Shown here piece by piece: positions 54,632 to 64,000 of a DNA stretch of 64,000 nt. Source of the stretch: Janibacter sp. Soil728. Its GTDB lineage: Bacteria > Actinomycetota > Actinomycetes > Actinomycetales > Dermatophilaceae. The DNA is taken from assembly GCF_001428305.1 (NCBI RefSeq), contig NZ_LMRZ01000006.1, positions 457,736-521,735 of the forward strand, written 5' to 3'. Below the pieces are notes generated by a model. The model made no database searches. It was given only the letters and a program-made list of their open reading frames with translations, and was not told the origin of the DNA. The translations under genes and the position numbers were made by a program. How positions within the stretch are numbered: position 1 is the first letter of the stretch; every line of letters begins with the position of its first letter.

Positions 54632-55617
54632 GGGGCGGTGAGGTCGAGCACCTCGACGCCGCCGACGGGGCGGCCGTGGCCGAGGACCGGCTGGTCGGCG
54701 AGGTCCTGCAGGCCGGGCGTGTCGACTCCCAGCGCGAGGAGCGCGTGGGCGATGAGCCCACGGCGGGCCCGCGGGGTCGGCGCGCCGTCGGCGACCTTGA
54801 CAGCGATGCCCCGACCATCGGCCAGCCCGGCGGCGTAGACCGACTCGGCGCCGTCCTTGGCGATCAGGCCGGGCACGGCCTGCATGAAGTGCGTGACATC
54901 CCGGCCCGTGCCGCCGACCATCTGGGGGGCCGTGCGCATGGCGTCGGCGATCCTCCCTTCGTCGGTGGTCGGCTCGGCCGCGGCCAAGGCACCGAAGGAG
55001 GCCGCGAGCCCGGACAGCGGGACGGCGAAGAGCGGTGCGCCGCAGCCGTCCACGGTCGCGTGGGTGACCTCGCCGACGACCTCGGCGGTCGTCGCCCGGA
55101 TCGCCCGCTGGAGGGGGTGGTCGACGTCGAGGTAGCTCTCGATCGGCCAGTCGTTGACCCGGCAGGTCGCGAGCATGCCGGCGTGCTTGCCGGAGCAGTC
55201 CTGCGCGACGGGGGCGGGCGGAGTCCCGGCAGCCAGCCAGCGGGCGTGCTCGAGCTCACCGATCGGCAGGGCGGGGGTGTTCTGCAACGCGTCGAGGTCG
55301 AGACCGACGCTCGCGAGGATCTCGGCGACGGCCTCGCGGTGGAAGTCCTCCGCGGAGTGGCTCGAGCACACGAGGGCGAGCAGGCGCGGCGGCAGATCGA
55401 GGCCGTGCCGCACCATCGCGAGGGCCTGGATCGGCTTGAGCGAGGAGCGCGGCAGGACGGGGTCGTCCACCCGGCCATGGCGAAGGGGGGTCCCCCCAGC
55501 CGGGTCGGTGGCGACGAGGGTCGCGCGGTGGGCGGACTCGACGAAGCCCCCGCGGGTCACGTGGACCAGCACGGGGGCTTCGTCGAGACTGGTGGTGTCG
55601 GGCGCCTGGGCGGTCAT
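54628..55617 (-). CDS. Asparaginase (asparaginase II family)
   Basis: 329 residues in the asparaginase_II family (PVLVHVTRGGFVESAHR, RSSLKPIQALAMV, SGKHAGMLATC, GTGRDVTHFM). The substrate is probably Asn or related amides. It shares 4 bp with dtd. Confidence 0.85.
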   Translation of the reverse strand: MTAQAPDTTSLDEAPVLVHVTRGGFVESAHRATLVATDPAGGTPLRHGRVDDPVLPRSSLKPIQALAMVRHGLDLPPRLLALVCSSHSAEDFHREAVAEILASVGLDLDALQNTPALPIGELEHARWLAAGTPPAPVAQDCSGKHAGMLATCRVNDWPIESYLDVDHPLQRAIRATTAEVVGEVTHATVDGCGAPLFAVPLSGLAASFGALAAAEPTTDEGRIADAMRTAPQMVGGTGRDVTHFMQAVPGLIAKDGAESVYAAGLADGRGIAVKVADGAPTPRARRGLIAHALLALGVDTPGLQDLADQPVLGHGRPVGGVEVLDLTAP

Positions 55618-55684
55618 CCGCCCGAGGCTACCGGGGTCACCAGAGCATCAGCTGCTGCGCATCAGGCGCAGCCGCGTGATTCCT

Positions 55685-56311
55685 TCAGTCGCCGACCTTC
55701 TCGGCGGCCGTGTCGGCAGCCTTGACGGTCTTGGCAGCGGTGGTCTTCGCGGCGGTGGCGGTCGACTTGGTCGCGGTGCGGGTGCGGGTCGCGGCCTTCT
55801 TGGTCGTGGTGGAGGTGCTCTTGGCAGCCGCGGTGGTGCGCTTGGCGGAGCCGGAGACGGCCTTCTTCGCCTTCGCGGTGTCGACCTTGACGTCGACGTC
55901 GACGGAGTCGGCGACGGCCTCGGCGGCCTTGACGGCCTCCTTGCGACCGATGGTCAGGGTGCGCTTGGCGGACGCCTCGACGTCGGCGACGGCCTTGCGG
56001 ACGGTGGTGACGACACCCTTGCCCAGGGCGACGGTGGCCTCGGCCTGACCGACGAGGTCCTTGGTGGCCTTCTGGTTCTTGATGCGGGTGACGAGGGACT
56101 CTCCGCGCTTGGCGAGGTCGACGTAGTACGCCTGGGCGTCGGCCGGGGCAGCCTTGACGCGGGCCTGGACCTTCTTGGGCTCCAGCTCGGCGCGCAGGGC
56201 GGCGATCTGGGTGGTGTAACCACGGAAGGTCTCGACGGTGAGGTCGGTGGCGCCGATGGTGGCGTAGGTCTGGTCGGTGACGACCTTCTTGACGGTGGTG
56301 GTGACGCTCAT
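55685..56311 (-). CDS. HbhA-like (heparin-binding haemagglutinin) protein
   Basis: 208 residues: a coiled helical part (residues 1-140) and a Lys/Ala/Thr-rich tail with repeated KKA/KT units. The order xre-hbhA-DUF2516 follows mycobacterial Rv0474-Rv0475-Rv0476. In mycobacteria the Lys tail binds heparin and DNA. Here the tail is Thr/Ser-rich rather than KKAAPA-like. It is coupled (ATGA) to the XRE gene. Confidence 0.8.
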   Translation of the reverse strand: MSVTTTVKKVVTDQTYATIGATDLTVETFRGYTTQIAALRAELEPKKVQARVKAAPADAQAYYVDLAKRGESLVTRIKNQKATKDLVGQAEATVALGKGVVTTVRKAVADVEASAKRTLTIGRKEAVKAAEAVADSVDVDVKVDTAKAKKAVSGSAKRTTAAAKSTSTTTKKAATRTRTATKSTATAAKTTAAKTVKAADTAAEKVGD

Positions 56312-56865
56312 GAGGTTCTCCTTGAGGTACTCGTCGAGGACGAGGTCGGGGTCTTGCGCCCGGCACGAGGGGCCGGCGTGGTCTTCGAGCCCGACGACAC
56401 TGACGAGCCCTTCGTGCTGGCCGCGGACTTCTTCTTCGCGGTGGTCTTCGTGGCGGCCGCCTTCTGGGCGACGCGCTTGGGTGCCTTGCCTGCGGAGCCG
56501 CCGACGAAGGACTCGTAGATCTCGAGCATCGTCTGGCGCTGGCGCGAGGTGAGCGCGGGGTCGGCCGCGATGGCCGCCCTGGTCGTGGCCTCGGCCTCGG
56601 CGGCCGCGTCCTTGGGGTCGAGCAGCCCGGCCTGGACATAGAGCGTCTCGGCCGAGATCGACAGGCCCTTGCCGATCTGCTGGAGGATCTCGGCGCTCGG
56701 CCGCTTGATCCCCCGCTCGATCTGGCTCAGGTAGGGGTTGGAGATCCCGGCGATGGCGGACAGCTGTCGCAGGGACAGCTTCTTGGTGAGTCGCTGCTCG
56801 CGCAGGTAGTCACCGAGGTTGTTGCCCAGGTTGCCCGGGAGGGCGTCCAGCGGGTTCTTCGACAT
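56308..56865 (-). CDS. XRE-family regulator with Lys/Ser-rich tail
   Basis: 185 residues. Residues 15-75 form the HTH (LREQRLTKKLSLRQLSAIAG, NPYLSQIERGIKRPSAEIL). The C-terminal third is Lys/Ala/Ser/Thr-rich and resembles the HbhA tail. Start ATG 56865. It precedes hbhA with a 4-bp overlap, so it probably controls it. Confidence 0.9.
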   Translation of the reverse strand: MSKNPLDALPGNLGNNLGDYLREQRLTKKLSLRQLSAIAGISNPYLSQIERGIKRPSAEILQQIGKGLSISAETLYVQAGLLDPKDAAAEAEATTRAAIAADPALTSRQRQTMLEIYESFVGGSAGKAPKRVAQKAAATKTTAKKKSAASTKGSSVSSGSKTTPAPRAGRKTPTSSSTSTSRRTS

Positions 56866-56940
56866 GCCCCCAGTGTGCTTGCCACAGTTAGCACTTTGCA
56901 AGCCAGAGGCAGCAGATGTGGCCGGGATCTCAACGCACGC

Positions 56941-56992
56941 GCATTGCCATAGGGCAATGCGGGTTCAGGTCTGCATTGCCATAGGGCAATGC
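56941..56992. repeat. Palindromic doublet, second copy
   Basis: Two copies of the same 20-bp element at 56941-56960 and 56973-56992, 32-bp period, 12-bp spacer different from the one at 1910-1921. It lies between ygfZ and the XRE gene. Confidence 0.85.
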
Positions 56993-57000
56993 GGATTCAG

Positions 57001-57053
57001 GTGTGTGTGTGTGTGTGCGGGCGGGTGGAGGGGGGGAAGGGGGAGGGGCGGGT
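57001..57053. repeat. (GT)8 tract and G-rich run
   Basis: GT repeated eight times at 57001-57016 (Z-DNA-prone), followed by a G-rich stretch (GGGCGGG, GGGGGGG, GGGGG, GGGG) up to about 57053 with at least four G-tracts, so a G-quadruplex is possible. It is directly downstream of the palindromic doublet and of the ygfZ stop. Confidence 0.7.
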
Positions 57054-58073
57054 TCAGCGGGGGACGATCGCGGTCTGCGCCGCGGCCACGTCGGGCGCGA
57101 CGAGCAGGTCGGCCGCGTCGTCGGTGTTGCGCTTGAGGACCGCGAGCGCGATGGGCCCGTCCTCGTGGTGCCGACCGACGGACGTGACCCGTCCGACGAC
57201 CTTGTCACCGAGGGAGATCTCGGCCCCGACCTCGGGGAGGGTGTGCCCCGACCCGTCGAGGTGGAGGAAGGCCAGTCGGCGCGGCGGGCGGCCGAGGTTG
57301 TGCACGCGTGCGACGGTCTCCTGCCCGCGGTAGCAGCCCTTGTGCATGTGCACCGCGGTGCGCAGCCAGTCGACCTCGTGCGCGATCGTGCGGTGATCGG
57401 TCTCGGCACCCAACCGCGGGCGCCAGGCAGCGATCCGCAGCGCCTCTGCGGCCCAGGTGCCGACCAGCTCGCGGTCGCCGACCGCAGCGCTGACCTCGTC
57501 GACCGGGACGATGACCTCACGCCACCTGCGCCCGTGTGCCGGGTGCTCCTGCGGCTCGGGACCGTAGAGCACGGTGTCGCCGACGACGCGGGGCCACGGG
57601 TCGACCCATGTCGGCGGCTCGCCCTCCACCCCTTCGCGGTCGACGCTCTCCCCGAGGACGGCGTAGCGGTCGGAGACGTCGGCAACCTCGACCCGCAGCA
57701 TGAAGCGCATCGAGTCCAGCCAGGCCGCCAGCACGGGAGCCGTGCCCGGCTCCACCGTGATCCACGTGGTGGCGCCGTCGTCGACGAGGTGCAGCGCGTG
57801 CTCGACGTGCCCCTTGGGCGTGAGGACGAGCGACTCGGCGGAGGTACGAGGTGCCAGCCCGGTCAGCTGCTGGGTCGTGAGGGAGTGCAGCCACGAGAGA
57901 CGGTCCTGCCCCGTAACCGTGATGACCCCCCGGTGGGAGAGGTCCACGACCCCCAGGCCCTCGGTGAGCAGTCGCTGCTCGCGCATCGGGTCCCCGTAGT
58001 GGGCGGCGACGCCTGCGTCGATCCCGTCGCCGGGGACGGCGCCGGGGGCCTGCAGCAAGGAAGAAGCAGTCAT
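57054..58073 (-). CDS. ygfZ: Folate-binding YgfZ/GcvT-like protein
   Basis: 339 residues with the YgfZ signature KGCYRGQE at about residue 240 and GVITVTGQDRLSWLHSL near the N-terminus. It supports iron-sulfur cluster maintenance with tetrahydrofolate. ATG 58073. Confidence 0.92.
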   Translation of the reverse strand: MTASSLLQAPGAVPGDGIDAGVAAHYGDPMREQRLLTEGLGVVDLSHRGVITVTGQDRLSWLHSLTTQQLTGLAPRTSAESLVLTPKGHVEHALHLVDDGATTWITVEPGTAPVLAAWLDSMRFMLRVEVADVSDRYAVLGESVDREGVEGEPPTWVDPWPRVVGDTVLYGPEPQEHPAHGRRWREVIVPVDEVSAAVGDRELVGTWAAEALRIAAWRPRLGAETDHRTIAHEVDWLRTAVHMHKGCYRGQETVARVHNLGRPPRRLAFLHLDGSGHTLPEVGAEISLGDKVVGRVTSVGRHHEDGPIALAVLKRNTDDAADLLVAPDVAAAQTAIVPR

Positions 58074-58129
58074 GACCCCCAATCTACGACCTTCAGGTTC
58101 GCCCCATGCTGGCCGCATAGCATGTGCCC

Positions 58130-59137
58130 ATGCTCGAAGACTTCGAGGACACCGACGACACCGTCGACGCCTCCTCCCGCAGCCGCTCAGGTCGACGCCG
58201 TATGGGCTTCGGACGCCGTCTGGTCGTGACCCTCCTGGCCTTCTTGCTCCTGGTCGTCATCGGGGTCGGCGGTTACGGCTGGTTCCTCAGCAGCAAGGTC
58301 GACCGCAACCTCACCCGCGACAACCTCCTGGGCAGCTCGGCCGACCAGAAGACGACCACCAAGGGCGAAAAGCTGGTCACCGACAAGGGCACCAACTACC
58401 TGCTCATCGGCTCCGACGCGCGTCCCGGTGACACCGGGAGCCGCTCGGACGTCATCCAGCTGGTCCACGTGGCCGAGAACCACAAGGACATCTGGATCAT
58501 CCACTTCCCCCGCGACCTGTACGTCCCGGTCCCCGGCCACGGCGAGGACAAGATCAACGCCGCGTACGCCTACGGCCAGTCGCCGCTGCTCGTGCAGACC
58601 ATCCAGGACCTCGTCGGGGTCAAGATCAACCACGTCGCCAAGACCGACTTCGAGGGCTTCAAGAACCTCACCGACGCCCTCGGCGGCGTCGACATCAACA
58701 ACCAGCAGGCCAGCCCCAAGTACCCGGCGGGCCCGGTCCACCTGAACGGCGACCAGGCCCTGGAGTACGTCCGCGAGCGCAAGACGCTCTCCGAGGGGGA
58801 CATCTCACGTGGCCAGCGCCAGCAGACCTGGCTCAAGGCGATGATGTCCGAGACCCTCCAACCGAGCGTCCTGCTCAACCCCGGCAAGCTCAACGGCGTC
58901 ATCGACGCGGGCACCAGGCACACGACGGTCGACAACACCCTCAGCTCCAGCACGATCCGCCGCGAGGCGATCAAGCTGCGCAATGTGCGCGGGGGCGACA
59001 TCCACTTCGTCACCGCGCCCTTCAGCGGCTTCGGGACGGCGCCCGACGGCGGATCCATCGACATCCTCGACACCCAGGGGATGGCCGAGCTCAGCGACGC
59101 CCTGCGCACGGACGACATGGCGTCGTACAACCCCTGA
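58130..59137 (+). CDS. LCP-family glycopolymer transferase, membrane-anchored
   Basis: 335 residues: a basic/acidic N-terminal tail, one TM helix (about 28-52), then the LCP domain (IGSDARPGDTGSRSD, FPRDLYVPVPGHGEDKIN, YVRERKTLSEGDISRGQRQQ). It attaches glycopolymers to peptidoglycan. TAGCAT at 58118-58123 suggests a leaderless ATG 58130. It shares the GSDARPG and VPxPGHG blocks with the LCP lipoprotein at 4942. Confidence 0.9.
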   Translation: MLEDFEDTDDTVDASSRSRSGRRRMGFGRRLVVTLLAFLLLVVIGVGGYGWFLSSKVDRNLTRDNLLGSSADQKTTTKGEKLVTDKGTNYLLIGSDARPGDTGSRSDVIQLVHVAENHKDIWIIHFPRDLYVPVPGHGEDKINAAYAYGQSPLLVQTIQDLVGVKINHVAKTDFEGFKNLTDALGGVDINNQQASPKYPAGPVHLNGDQALEYVRERKTLSEGDISRGQRQQTWLKAMMSETLQPSVLLNPGKLNGVIDAGTRHTTVDNTLSSSTIRREAIKLRNVRGGDIHFVTAPFSGFGTAPDGGSIDILDTQGMAELSDALRTDDMASYNP

Positions 59138-59162
59138 GCGAGGGCTTGCTCGACGCCAGGTG

Positions 59163-59657
59163 TCAGTCGACGCGCTTCAGCTCCGCCGACAGGTGGCTGG
59201 TGAGCGGCTGTCCCATGGCCGCCATGTCCATGACCCACATGAGGTTGGACTTGACGAGGCCGTACATCCGCTTCGCGGCCGTGTACTCCTTGGCGTGCGG
59301 GCTGCGGATGACCCCGTCGGTCTGCACCTCGATGCGGCCCGGCTCGACGCTGCCGTAGTACATCTCGACGATGCCGGTGGGGTGGGTGAGCAGCAGCTCC
59401 GCTCCCCCTTCGCCACCGGGCCGCCAGAAGCCGAGCTCCGTACCGGAGGGGCGCACCTTGTTGCCCTCGTCATCGAGGATCCACGACTGGCTCTCCCATC
59501 GCAGGAAGGGCCGCTCGTCGTGGCTCACGACGATCTCCTGACCGAAGTTGGCCGACTCGATGGTCGGGTAGCCGAGGACTCCAGCGCCCTCCCAGCGGCC
59601 GACGAGCCAGGCCAGGGGTGCGATGTCGGGGTGGATCGTGGGATCGAGGGTGAACAC
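59163..59657 (-). CDS. Nitrobindin-like heme-binding FABP-family protein
   Basis: 164 residues, lipocalin-like barrel with GRWEGAG near residue 22, the SYWIL-type WESQSWILD and a C-terminal [11 protein letters not shown]. This family binds heme and nitric oxide/peroxynitrite. TACGAT precedes GTG 59657 by 8 nt (leaderless). It is convergent with the LCP gene. Confidence 0.85.
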   Translation of the reverse strand: MFTLDPTIHPDIAPLAWLVGRWEGAGVLGYPTIESANFGQEIVVSHDERPFLRWESQSWILDDEGNKVRPSGTELGFWRPGGEGGAELLLTHPTGIVEMYYGSVEPGRIEVQTDGVIRSPHAKEYTAAKRMYGLVKSNLMWVMDMAAMGQPLTSHLSAELKRVD

Positions 59658-59707
59658 CCGCCCATCGTAGGGGGATGCGGTCCGCGTCGGGGGCCCCGCT
59701 CTCGCTG

Positions 59708-60547
59708 CTAGGCGAGCGGGAGACGTGCCACGAGATGCACCAGCGGCGCCACGACCAGGACCGATGCCGCACCGGCCGCCACGGCCCCGAGCACGCTGTC
59801 GACGGCCGCCTGCTGGGACATCGCCCGACGCAGGGAGACTGCGGCACCCGCTCCGACGACACCCAGCAGGGCCGGCCAGGCCGCGATCTCGTCCCCGAGG
59901 AGGGCGTGGACCAGAACGCCCGCGAGACCACCGACGAGCATGGCTGCGGGGATGATCCAACGGACGGCCCGGGGGCGCTCGAGGACGAGGTCGACCACGG
60001 CCGCGACCGCCAGCGCGATGCTGATGACGACCACCGGGCCACCCCCACCGAGGAAGTCCGTGCTGACGAAGAGTCCACCGCCAGCGATGACGAGCAGCCC
60101 GAGCGATGTGGCGGCCATGTCCTGCGCGAGGTGCACGCGTGCCGGCGCACGGACCAACGGGTGCAGGCACATGCCGATGACACCGAGCGCCAGGGCGGCC
60201 GGGACGCGCTCGAGATAGGGCTCCTCACCCTGGAGCAGCAGCGCCGCCCCGAGTGCCAGCGCCGTCACCATGAGGACGAGCGTCATCCCGACGGGGCTGC
60301 GGGTGCCGACGAGTCGCGGCCAGCCTGCTGCCACGACGAGCCCGGCGATGACGACGGCGACGATCTCGAGCACCCGCTCACCGGAGCCGGCGGCCGCGGC
60401 CAGGAGCAGGGCGACGACGACGGTCGCCGCGACCACGACCGGCCGAGGGCGCGCCGCGGGCGCCGCGGGGTCGACCTCGGTCCCGCCGGCGCGCAGGGCG
60501 CGCCGCGAGGCCCGGGACTCGTGCAGAGCAGGTACGTCGGAGGTCAC
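59708..60547 (-). CDS. Multi-pass membrane protein of unknown function
   Basis: 279 residues with about eight hydrophobic helices and a 30-residue basic N-terminal tail. GTG 60547, divergent from glnR. It has no recognised motif. It could be a transporter or permease subunit, which is not supported. Confidence 0.75.
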   Translation of the reverse strand: MTSDVPALHESRASRRALRAGGTEVDPAAPAARPRPVVVAATVVVALLLAAAAGSGERVLEIVAVVIAGLVVAAGWPRLVGTRSPVGMTLVLMVTALALGAALLLQGEEPYLERVPAALALGVIGMCLHPLVRAPARVHLAQDMAATSLGLLVIAGGGLFVSTDFLGGGGPVVVISIALAVAAVVDLVLERPRAVRWIIPAAMLVGGLAGVLVHALLGDEIAAWPALLGVVGAGAAVSLRRAMSQQAAVDSVLGAVAAGAASVLVVAPLVHLVARLPLA

Positions 60548-60589
60548 GTGGCGAGGGTATCCGGCGACTGCCGCATATTCTTGCGACTG

Positions 60590-61309
60590 ATGGCCAGACT
60601 CCTGCTCCTGACGGATGACCTGGCGCCCAGTGCCGCGGTGCTTCCGGCTCTCGGGTTGCTGGGGCATCAGGTGCGCACGCTGCCGGCCGCCGCATCGGCC
60701 GTCATGGACACCACCGACGTCGACGTCGTCCTCGTCGACGCCCGGGTCGAGCTGGCCCAGGCCCGCTCGCTCTGCCGGGTCCTGCGGACGGCCGAGATCG
60801 CCGTGCCCGTCATCGCCATCCTCACCGAGGGGGGACTCACCGCGGTCAACGCCGAGTGGGCCGTCGACGACATCCTCCTCGACCGGGCAGGCCCCGCCGA
60901 GGTCGAGGCACGCCTGCGCCTGTCCATGACCCGGGCCGTGGCACCCTCGGGGGACGACGAACGCATCGTCGCCGGCGATCTGACGATCGACGAGAGCAGC
61001 TACTCCGCCCGGCTCGGCCCCCGGCTGCTCAACCTGACCTACAAGGAATTCGAGCTCCTCAAGCACCTCGCCCAGGACCCCGGACGCGTCTTCACCCGCG
61101 CCCAGCTCCTGCAGGAGGTCTGGGGATACGACTACTACGGAGGGACCCGCACCGTGGACGTCCACGTCCGGCGCCTGCGCGCCAAGCTCGGCAGCGAGCA
61201 CGAACAGCTCATCGGCACCATCCGCAATGTCGGGTACCGCTTCGTGGTGGTCCGCGACGACACGGGCGGCGACATGACGGCCGGCGACAACCCGACGGCG
61301 GCCTCCTGA
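60590..61309 (+). CDS. glnR: GlnR-like OmpR-family regulator
   Basis: 239 residues. An atypical receiver ([36 protein letters not shown]) and a winged helix ([53 protein letters not shown]) match actinobacterial GlnR, the nitrogen regulator. GlnR-mshD is a conserved pair. TATTCT at 60576-60581 precedes ATG 60590 (leaderless). Confidence 0.88.
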   Translation: MARLLLLTDDLAPSAAVLPALGLLGHQVRTLPAAASAVMDTTDVDVVLVDARVELAQARSLCRVLRTAEIAVPVIAILTEGGLTAVNAEWAVDDILLDRAGPAEVEARLRLSMTRAVAPSGDDERIVAGDLTIDESSYSARLGPRLLNLTYKEFELLKHLAQDPGRVFTRAQLLQEVWGYDYYGGTRTVDVHVRRLRAKLGSEHEQLIGTIRNVGYRFVVVRDDTGGDMTAGDNPTAAS

Positions 61310-62211
61310 TGGCGACGATCGCCCCCTTCGCCCGCCTGTCCGCCGACCACGTCGAGCAGGTGCGAGCCGCTGCGTCCGCGGCCACGACCGCGGACGGCGT
61401 CGAGCCGCTCAGCGAAGCCTTCGTCCTGGCCCTGCCGCGCGAGGGTGACCACCTCGTCGCCCTCGACGGTGCATCGGTGATCGGGTACGCGTCAACCGTC
61501 GCGGACGGCTCCCTCGAGGCCTTCGTGACGCCCAACCACCGCACGAAGGGGGTGGGCGCCGCCTTGCTGGGCACCGCTCTGGAGCGCCGACCCGACGCCC
61601 GTCCGTGGGCACACGGCGACCTCCCGGCCTCACGCGCTCTCGGTGAGCGCCTGGGTCTGCAGGTCGTCCGGGAGCTGCTCGTCCTCTCTCGCCCCGTGCA
61701 GACCGGCGACGAGCAGGACCCGCCGCTCCCCGACGGGTTCGTGCACCGCACCTTCCGCACCGGCAGCGACGAGGAGCCCCTGCTGGCCGTCAACGCAGCC
61801 GCCTTCGTCGACCACCCTGAGCAGGGATCGCTCGACCCGGCCGGCCTGGCCGAGCGGATGGACCAACCCTGGTTCGACCCCGAAGGGGTGATCCTGCTCG
61901 AGGACGGCGACCCGAGCCGTCTCGCCGGGTTCCACTGGACCAAGATCGACCCGCCCGGCGGCCCCGTCGGCGAGGTCTACGTCGTGGGCGTGCACCCCGA
62001 CCTGCACGGCCGAGGACTGGCGGGCCCCCTGACCCGACTCGGCCTGGCCCACCTCGCCCGACGCGGGGTCACCGAGGTCGAGCTCTACGTCGAGGCCGAC
62101 AACGCTCCCGCGCTGGCGACCTACGGGAGAGCCGGCTTCGAGCGCAAGGCCGTCCATGTCATGTACTCCCCTGCACGTTCATCGGAGGTTCACGCGCAAG
62201 TGCAAGGATGA
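61309..62211 (+). CDS. mshD: Mycothiol synthase (MshD), double GNAT
   Basis: 300 residues with two GNAT domains (first about 1-140, second about 150-290 with [17 protein letters not shown] and [19 protein letters not shown]). It acetylates Cys-GlcN-Ins, the last step of mycothiol synthesis. ATG overlaps the glnR stop (TGATG). Confidence 0.93.
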   Translation: MATIAPFARLSADHVEQVRAAASAATTADGVEPLSEAFVLALPREGDHLVALDGASVIGYASTVADGSLEAFVTPNHRTKGVGAALLGTALERRPDARPWAHGDLPASRALGERLGLQVVRELLVLSRPVQTGDEQDPPLPDGFVHRTFRTGSDEEPLLAVNAAAFVDHPEQGSLDPAGLAERMDQPWFDPEGVILLEDGDPSRLAGFHWTKIDPPGGPVGEVYVVGVHPDLHGRGLAGPLTRLGLAHLARRGVTEVELYVEADNAPALATYGRAGFERKAVHVMYSPARSSEVHAQVQG

Positions 62212-62216
62212 TCGAC

Positions 62217-64000
62217 ATGGTGGACATCGACGCCGCACATGCCCTCCCCGCCCCGCACCCCGGGACGGTCACCGGTGACGTCTCGATGTCCTCCTCGTCG
62301 CCCGCCGCGGCCAGCGAGCTGCGCTCCCGTGCGGCCAACGGCCGCTTCGTGCGTACCGCCCACCCCGACGAGGCGGACACGTCCGAGCTGTCGAGCGACC
62401 GCTTCCTCGACCGGGAGATCAGCTGGCTGCAGTTCAACGAACGCGTCCTGCAGCTGGCCGCCGACGAGTCCGTGCCGCTGCTCGAGCGCGCCCGCTTCCT
62501 CGCGATCTTCACGAGCAACCTCGACGAGTTCTTCATGGTCCGCGCCGCCGGCCTCAAGCGGCGCATCGCGACCGGTATCGCCGTGCGCAGCCCCTCCGGT
62601 CTGGAACCACGCGAGGTCCTCGAGCAGATCTCCCGGGTCGCTCATGACCTGTCCGCCATGCAGACCCGCATCTTCGACGGCAGCGTGCGGCCCGCGCTCG
62701 TCGACGAGGGCATCAGCATCGTGCGCTGGAGCGAGGTGGAGACACCAGAGCAGGAGCGCCTCGGCGAGCTCTTCAGCAACGAGATCTACCCGGTGCTCAC
62801 CCCCTTGGCCGTCGACCCGGCCCACCCCTTCCCCTACATCTCAGGGCTGTCCCTCAACCTCGCGGTCATCCTCATCAACCCCAAGACGGGCAAGGAGCAC
62901 TTCGCGCGGATCAAGATGCCGCCCTCTCTCCCGCGCTTCCTCAAGGTGCGTCGGGTCTCCGCGTCGGTCACCGAGGACCTCTTCGAGGCCCAGTTCGTGC
63001 CGCTCGAGGACGTCATCGCCGCGCACCTCGACCAGCTCTTCCCCGGCATGGAGGTGCACGAGCACTACTCCTTCCGGGTCACCCGCAACGAGGACCTCGA
63101 GGTCGAGGAGGACGATGCCGAGAACCTGCTGGCGGCCCTGGAGAAGGAGCTGACCCGGCGCCGCTTCGGCCCGCCGGTCCGCCTGGAGGTCGAGGAGGAC
63201 CTCGACGACCACGTCATGGAGCTGCTCACCCGAGAGCTGGGTGTGACCGAGGACGAGGTCTACCGGCTGCCCGCACCGCTCGACCTGCGGGGTCTCAACG
63301 AGATCGCCGACATCGATCGGACCGACCTGCACTTCCCTCCCTTCGTCGCCCGCACCAACCCCGACCTCGCCCCGGCCGAGTCGTCCAAGGCGGCCAACCT
63401 CATCGAGCGGATCGCCCGCCAGGACGTGCTCCTGCAGCACCCGTACGACTCCTTCTCCACCTCGGTGCAGGCCTTCCTCGAGCAGGCCGCCGCCGACCCA
63501 CAGGTCCTCGCGATCAAGCAGACGCTCTACCGCACGAGCGGCGACAGCCCGATCGTCGACGCACTCATCGACGCGGCCGAGGCCGGCAAGCAGGTGCTCG
63601 CGGTCGTCGAGATCAAGGCGCGCTTCGACGAGCAGAACAACATCGAGTGGGCCCGCAAGCTCGAGCACGCCGGCGTCCACGTCGTCTACGGGATCGTCGG
63701 GCTGAAGACCCACTGCAAGCTCGCGCTCGTCGTGCGGCAGGAGCCCGACGGCCTCGCGCGCTACTGCCACGTCGGGACCGGCAACTACAACCCCAAGACC
63801 GCACGGCTCTACGAGGACGTGGGGCTGCTGACGGCCGACCCGGAGGTCGGTCAGGACCTCACCCGACTCTTCAACCAGCTCTCCGGCCTGGCGCCGCGCA
63901 GCAGGTTCAAGCGACTCCTCGTCGCGCCGCGCAGCATCCGTGACGGGCTCATCGACCGGATCGACAAGCAGATCCACCGACAGGTCCAGCACGGTGACGG
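62217..64000 (+). CDS. ppk1: Polyphosphate kinase 1, 5' part (runs off the window)
   Basis: 594 residues visible. The opening [18 protein letters not shown], the [12 protein letters not shown] block, and further down [28 protein letters not shown], the GLKTHCK with the autophosphorylated His, and [12 protein letters not shown]. It makes polyphosphate from ATP. ATG 62217 follows AAGGA; an in-frame ATG at 62208 is possible. The C-terminal end is outside the window. Confidence 0.95.
   Translation, partial: MVDIDAAHALPAPHPGTVTGDVSMSSSSPAAASELRSRAANGRFVRTAHPDEADTSELSSDRFLDREISWLQFNERVLQLAADESVPLLERARFLAIFTSNLDEFFMVRAAGLKRRIATGIAVRSPSGLEPREVLEQISRVAHDLSAMQTRIFDGSVRPALVDEGISIVRWSEVETPEQERLGELFSNEIYPVLTPLAVDPAHPFPYISGLSLNLAVILINPKTGKEHFARIKMPPSLPRFLKVRRVSASVTEDLFEAQFVPLEDVIAAHLDQLFPGMEVHEHYSFRVTRNEDLEVEEDDAENLLAALEKELTRRRFGPPVRLEVEEDLDDHVMELLTRELGVTEDEVYRLPAPLDLRGLNEIADIDRTDLHFPPFVARTNPDLAPAESSKAANLIERIARQDVLLQHPYDSFSTSVQAFLEQAAADPQVLAIKQTLYRTSGDSPIVDALIDAAEAGKQVLAVVEIKARFDEQNNIEWARKLEHAGVHVVYGIVGLKTHCKLALVVRQEPDGLARYCHVGTGNYNPKTARLYEDVGLLTADPEVGQDLTRLFNQLSGLAPRSRFKRLLVAPRSIRDGLIDRIDKQIHRQVQHGD

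Noticed and set aside
1-64000. CRISPR array or insertion-sequence transposase
   Set aside because: No regularly spaced direct repeats of CRISPR size and no transposase-like frame were seen.
1-64000. CGAAGGGRG as a strand-polar KOPS or Chi-like signal
   Set aside because: The counts on the two strands look equal in this window, so polarity is not supported; the over-abundance itself is kept as a finding.

Overview
The window is about 70% GC, with dense, short-spaced genes, many GTG starts, many 4-bp stop/start overlaps and many start codons lying 6-8 nt after a -10-like box with no Shine-Dalgarno (leaderless style). Markers are actinobacterial: mycothiol genes (mshA, mshD, a mycothiol-dependent formaldehyde dehydrogenase), two resuscitation-promoting factors, carD, glnR, senX3-regX3, an hbhA-like gene and gpgS. 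The gene order resembles Micrococcales, and an Intrasporangiaceae-like member is my inference, not a proof.

Layout. 0-8 kb: uracil-DNA glycosylase, SGNH esterase, a TOBE regulator coupled to modABC, an LCP lipoprotein, and an acyl-CoA dehydrogenase. 8-12.6 kb: a lipid block (wax ester/triacylglycerol synthase plus two alpha/beta hydrolases) and an MFS carrier. 12.7-17.6 kb: GNAT, a membrane protein/GntR pair with twin operators, and folP2-gpgS. 17.7-25.2 kb: a genomic island at a tRNA-Thr(UGU) gene, with two extra degenerate copies of the tRNA 3' half, a truncated tyrosine integrase, an orphan pyrE and an 887-residue HEPN-STAND-TPR-cold-shock fusion that looks like a defence protein. 25.2-35.2 kb: two Rpf genes, ThrE with a Ser/Thr kinase, a CBS protein, otsA-otsB, a DUF4032 kinase-like protein and an RDD protein. 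35.3-45.8 kb: carD-ispD-ispF-cysS-rlmB in order on the minus strand, interrupted by unrelated genes including a flavin monooxygenase and a WXG100-metallopeptidase toxin with a lipoprotein. 46-53.5 kb: regX3-senX3 divergent from phoU, then gpmA-ybjN-mshA, which is the mycobacterial order. 53.5-58 kb: cupin, DUF2516, dtd, asparaginase, xre-hbhA and ygfZ. 58-64 kb: a second LCP protein, nitrobindin-like protein, membrane protein, glnR-mshD and the start of ppk1, which is cut by the window edge.

The most unusual items are the HEPN-STAND-TPR-CSD protein in the tRNA-Thr island; a 9-mer (CGAAGGGRG) repeated more than 40 times in the core genome and apparently absent from the island; and a family of GCATTGCC-NTAG-GGCAATGC palindromes, two of them as doublets with identical 32-bp spacing and one whose centre supplies both stop codons of two convergent genes.

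All counts and coordinates of motifs were made by eye. Family names are from recognised sequence motifs, not from searches.
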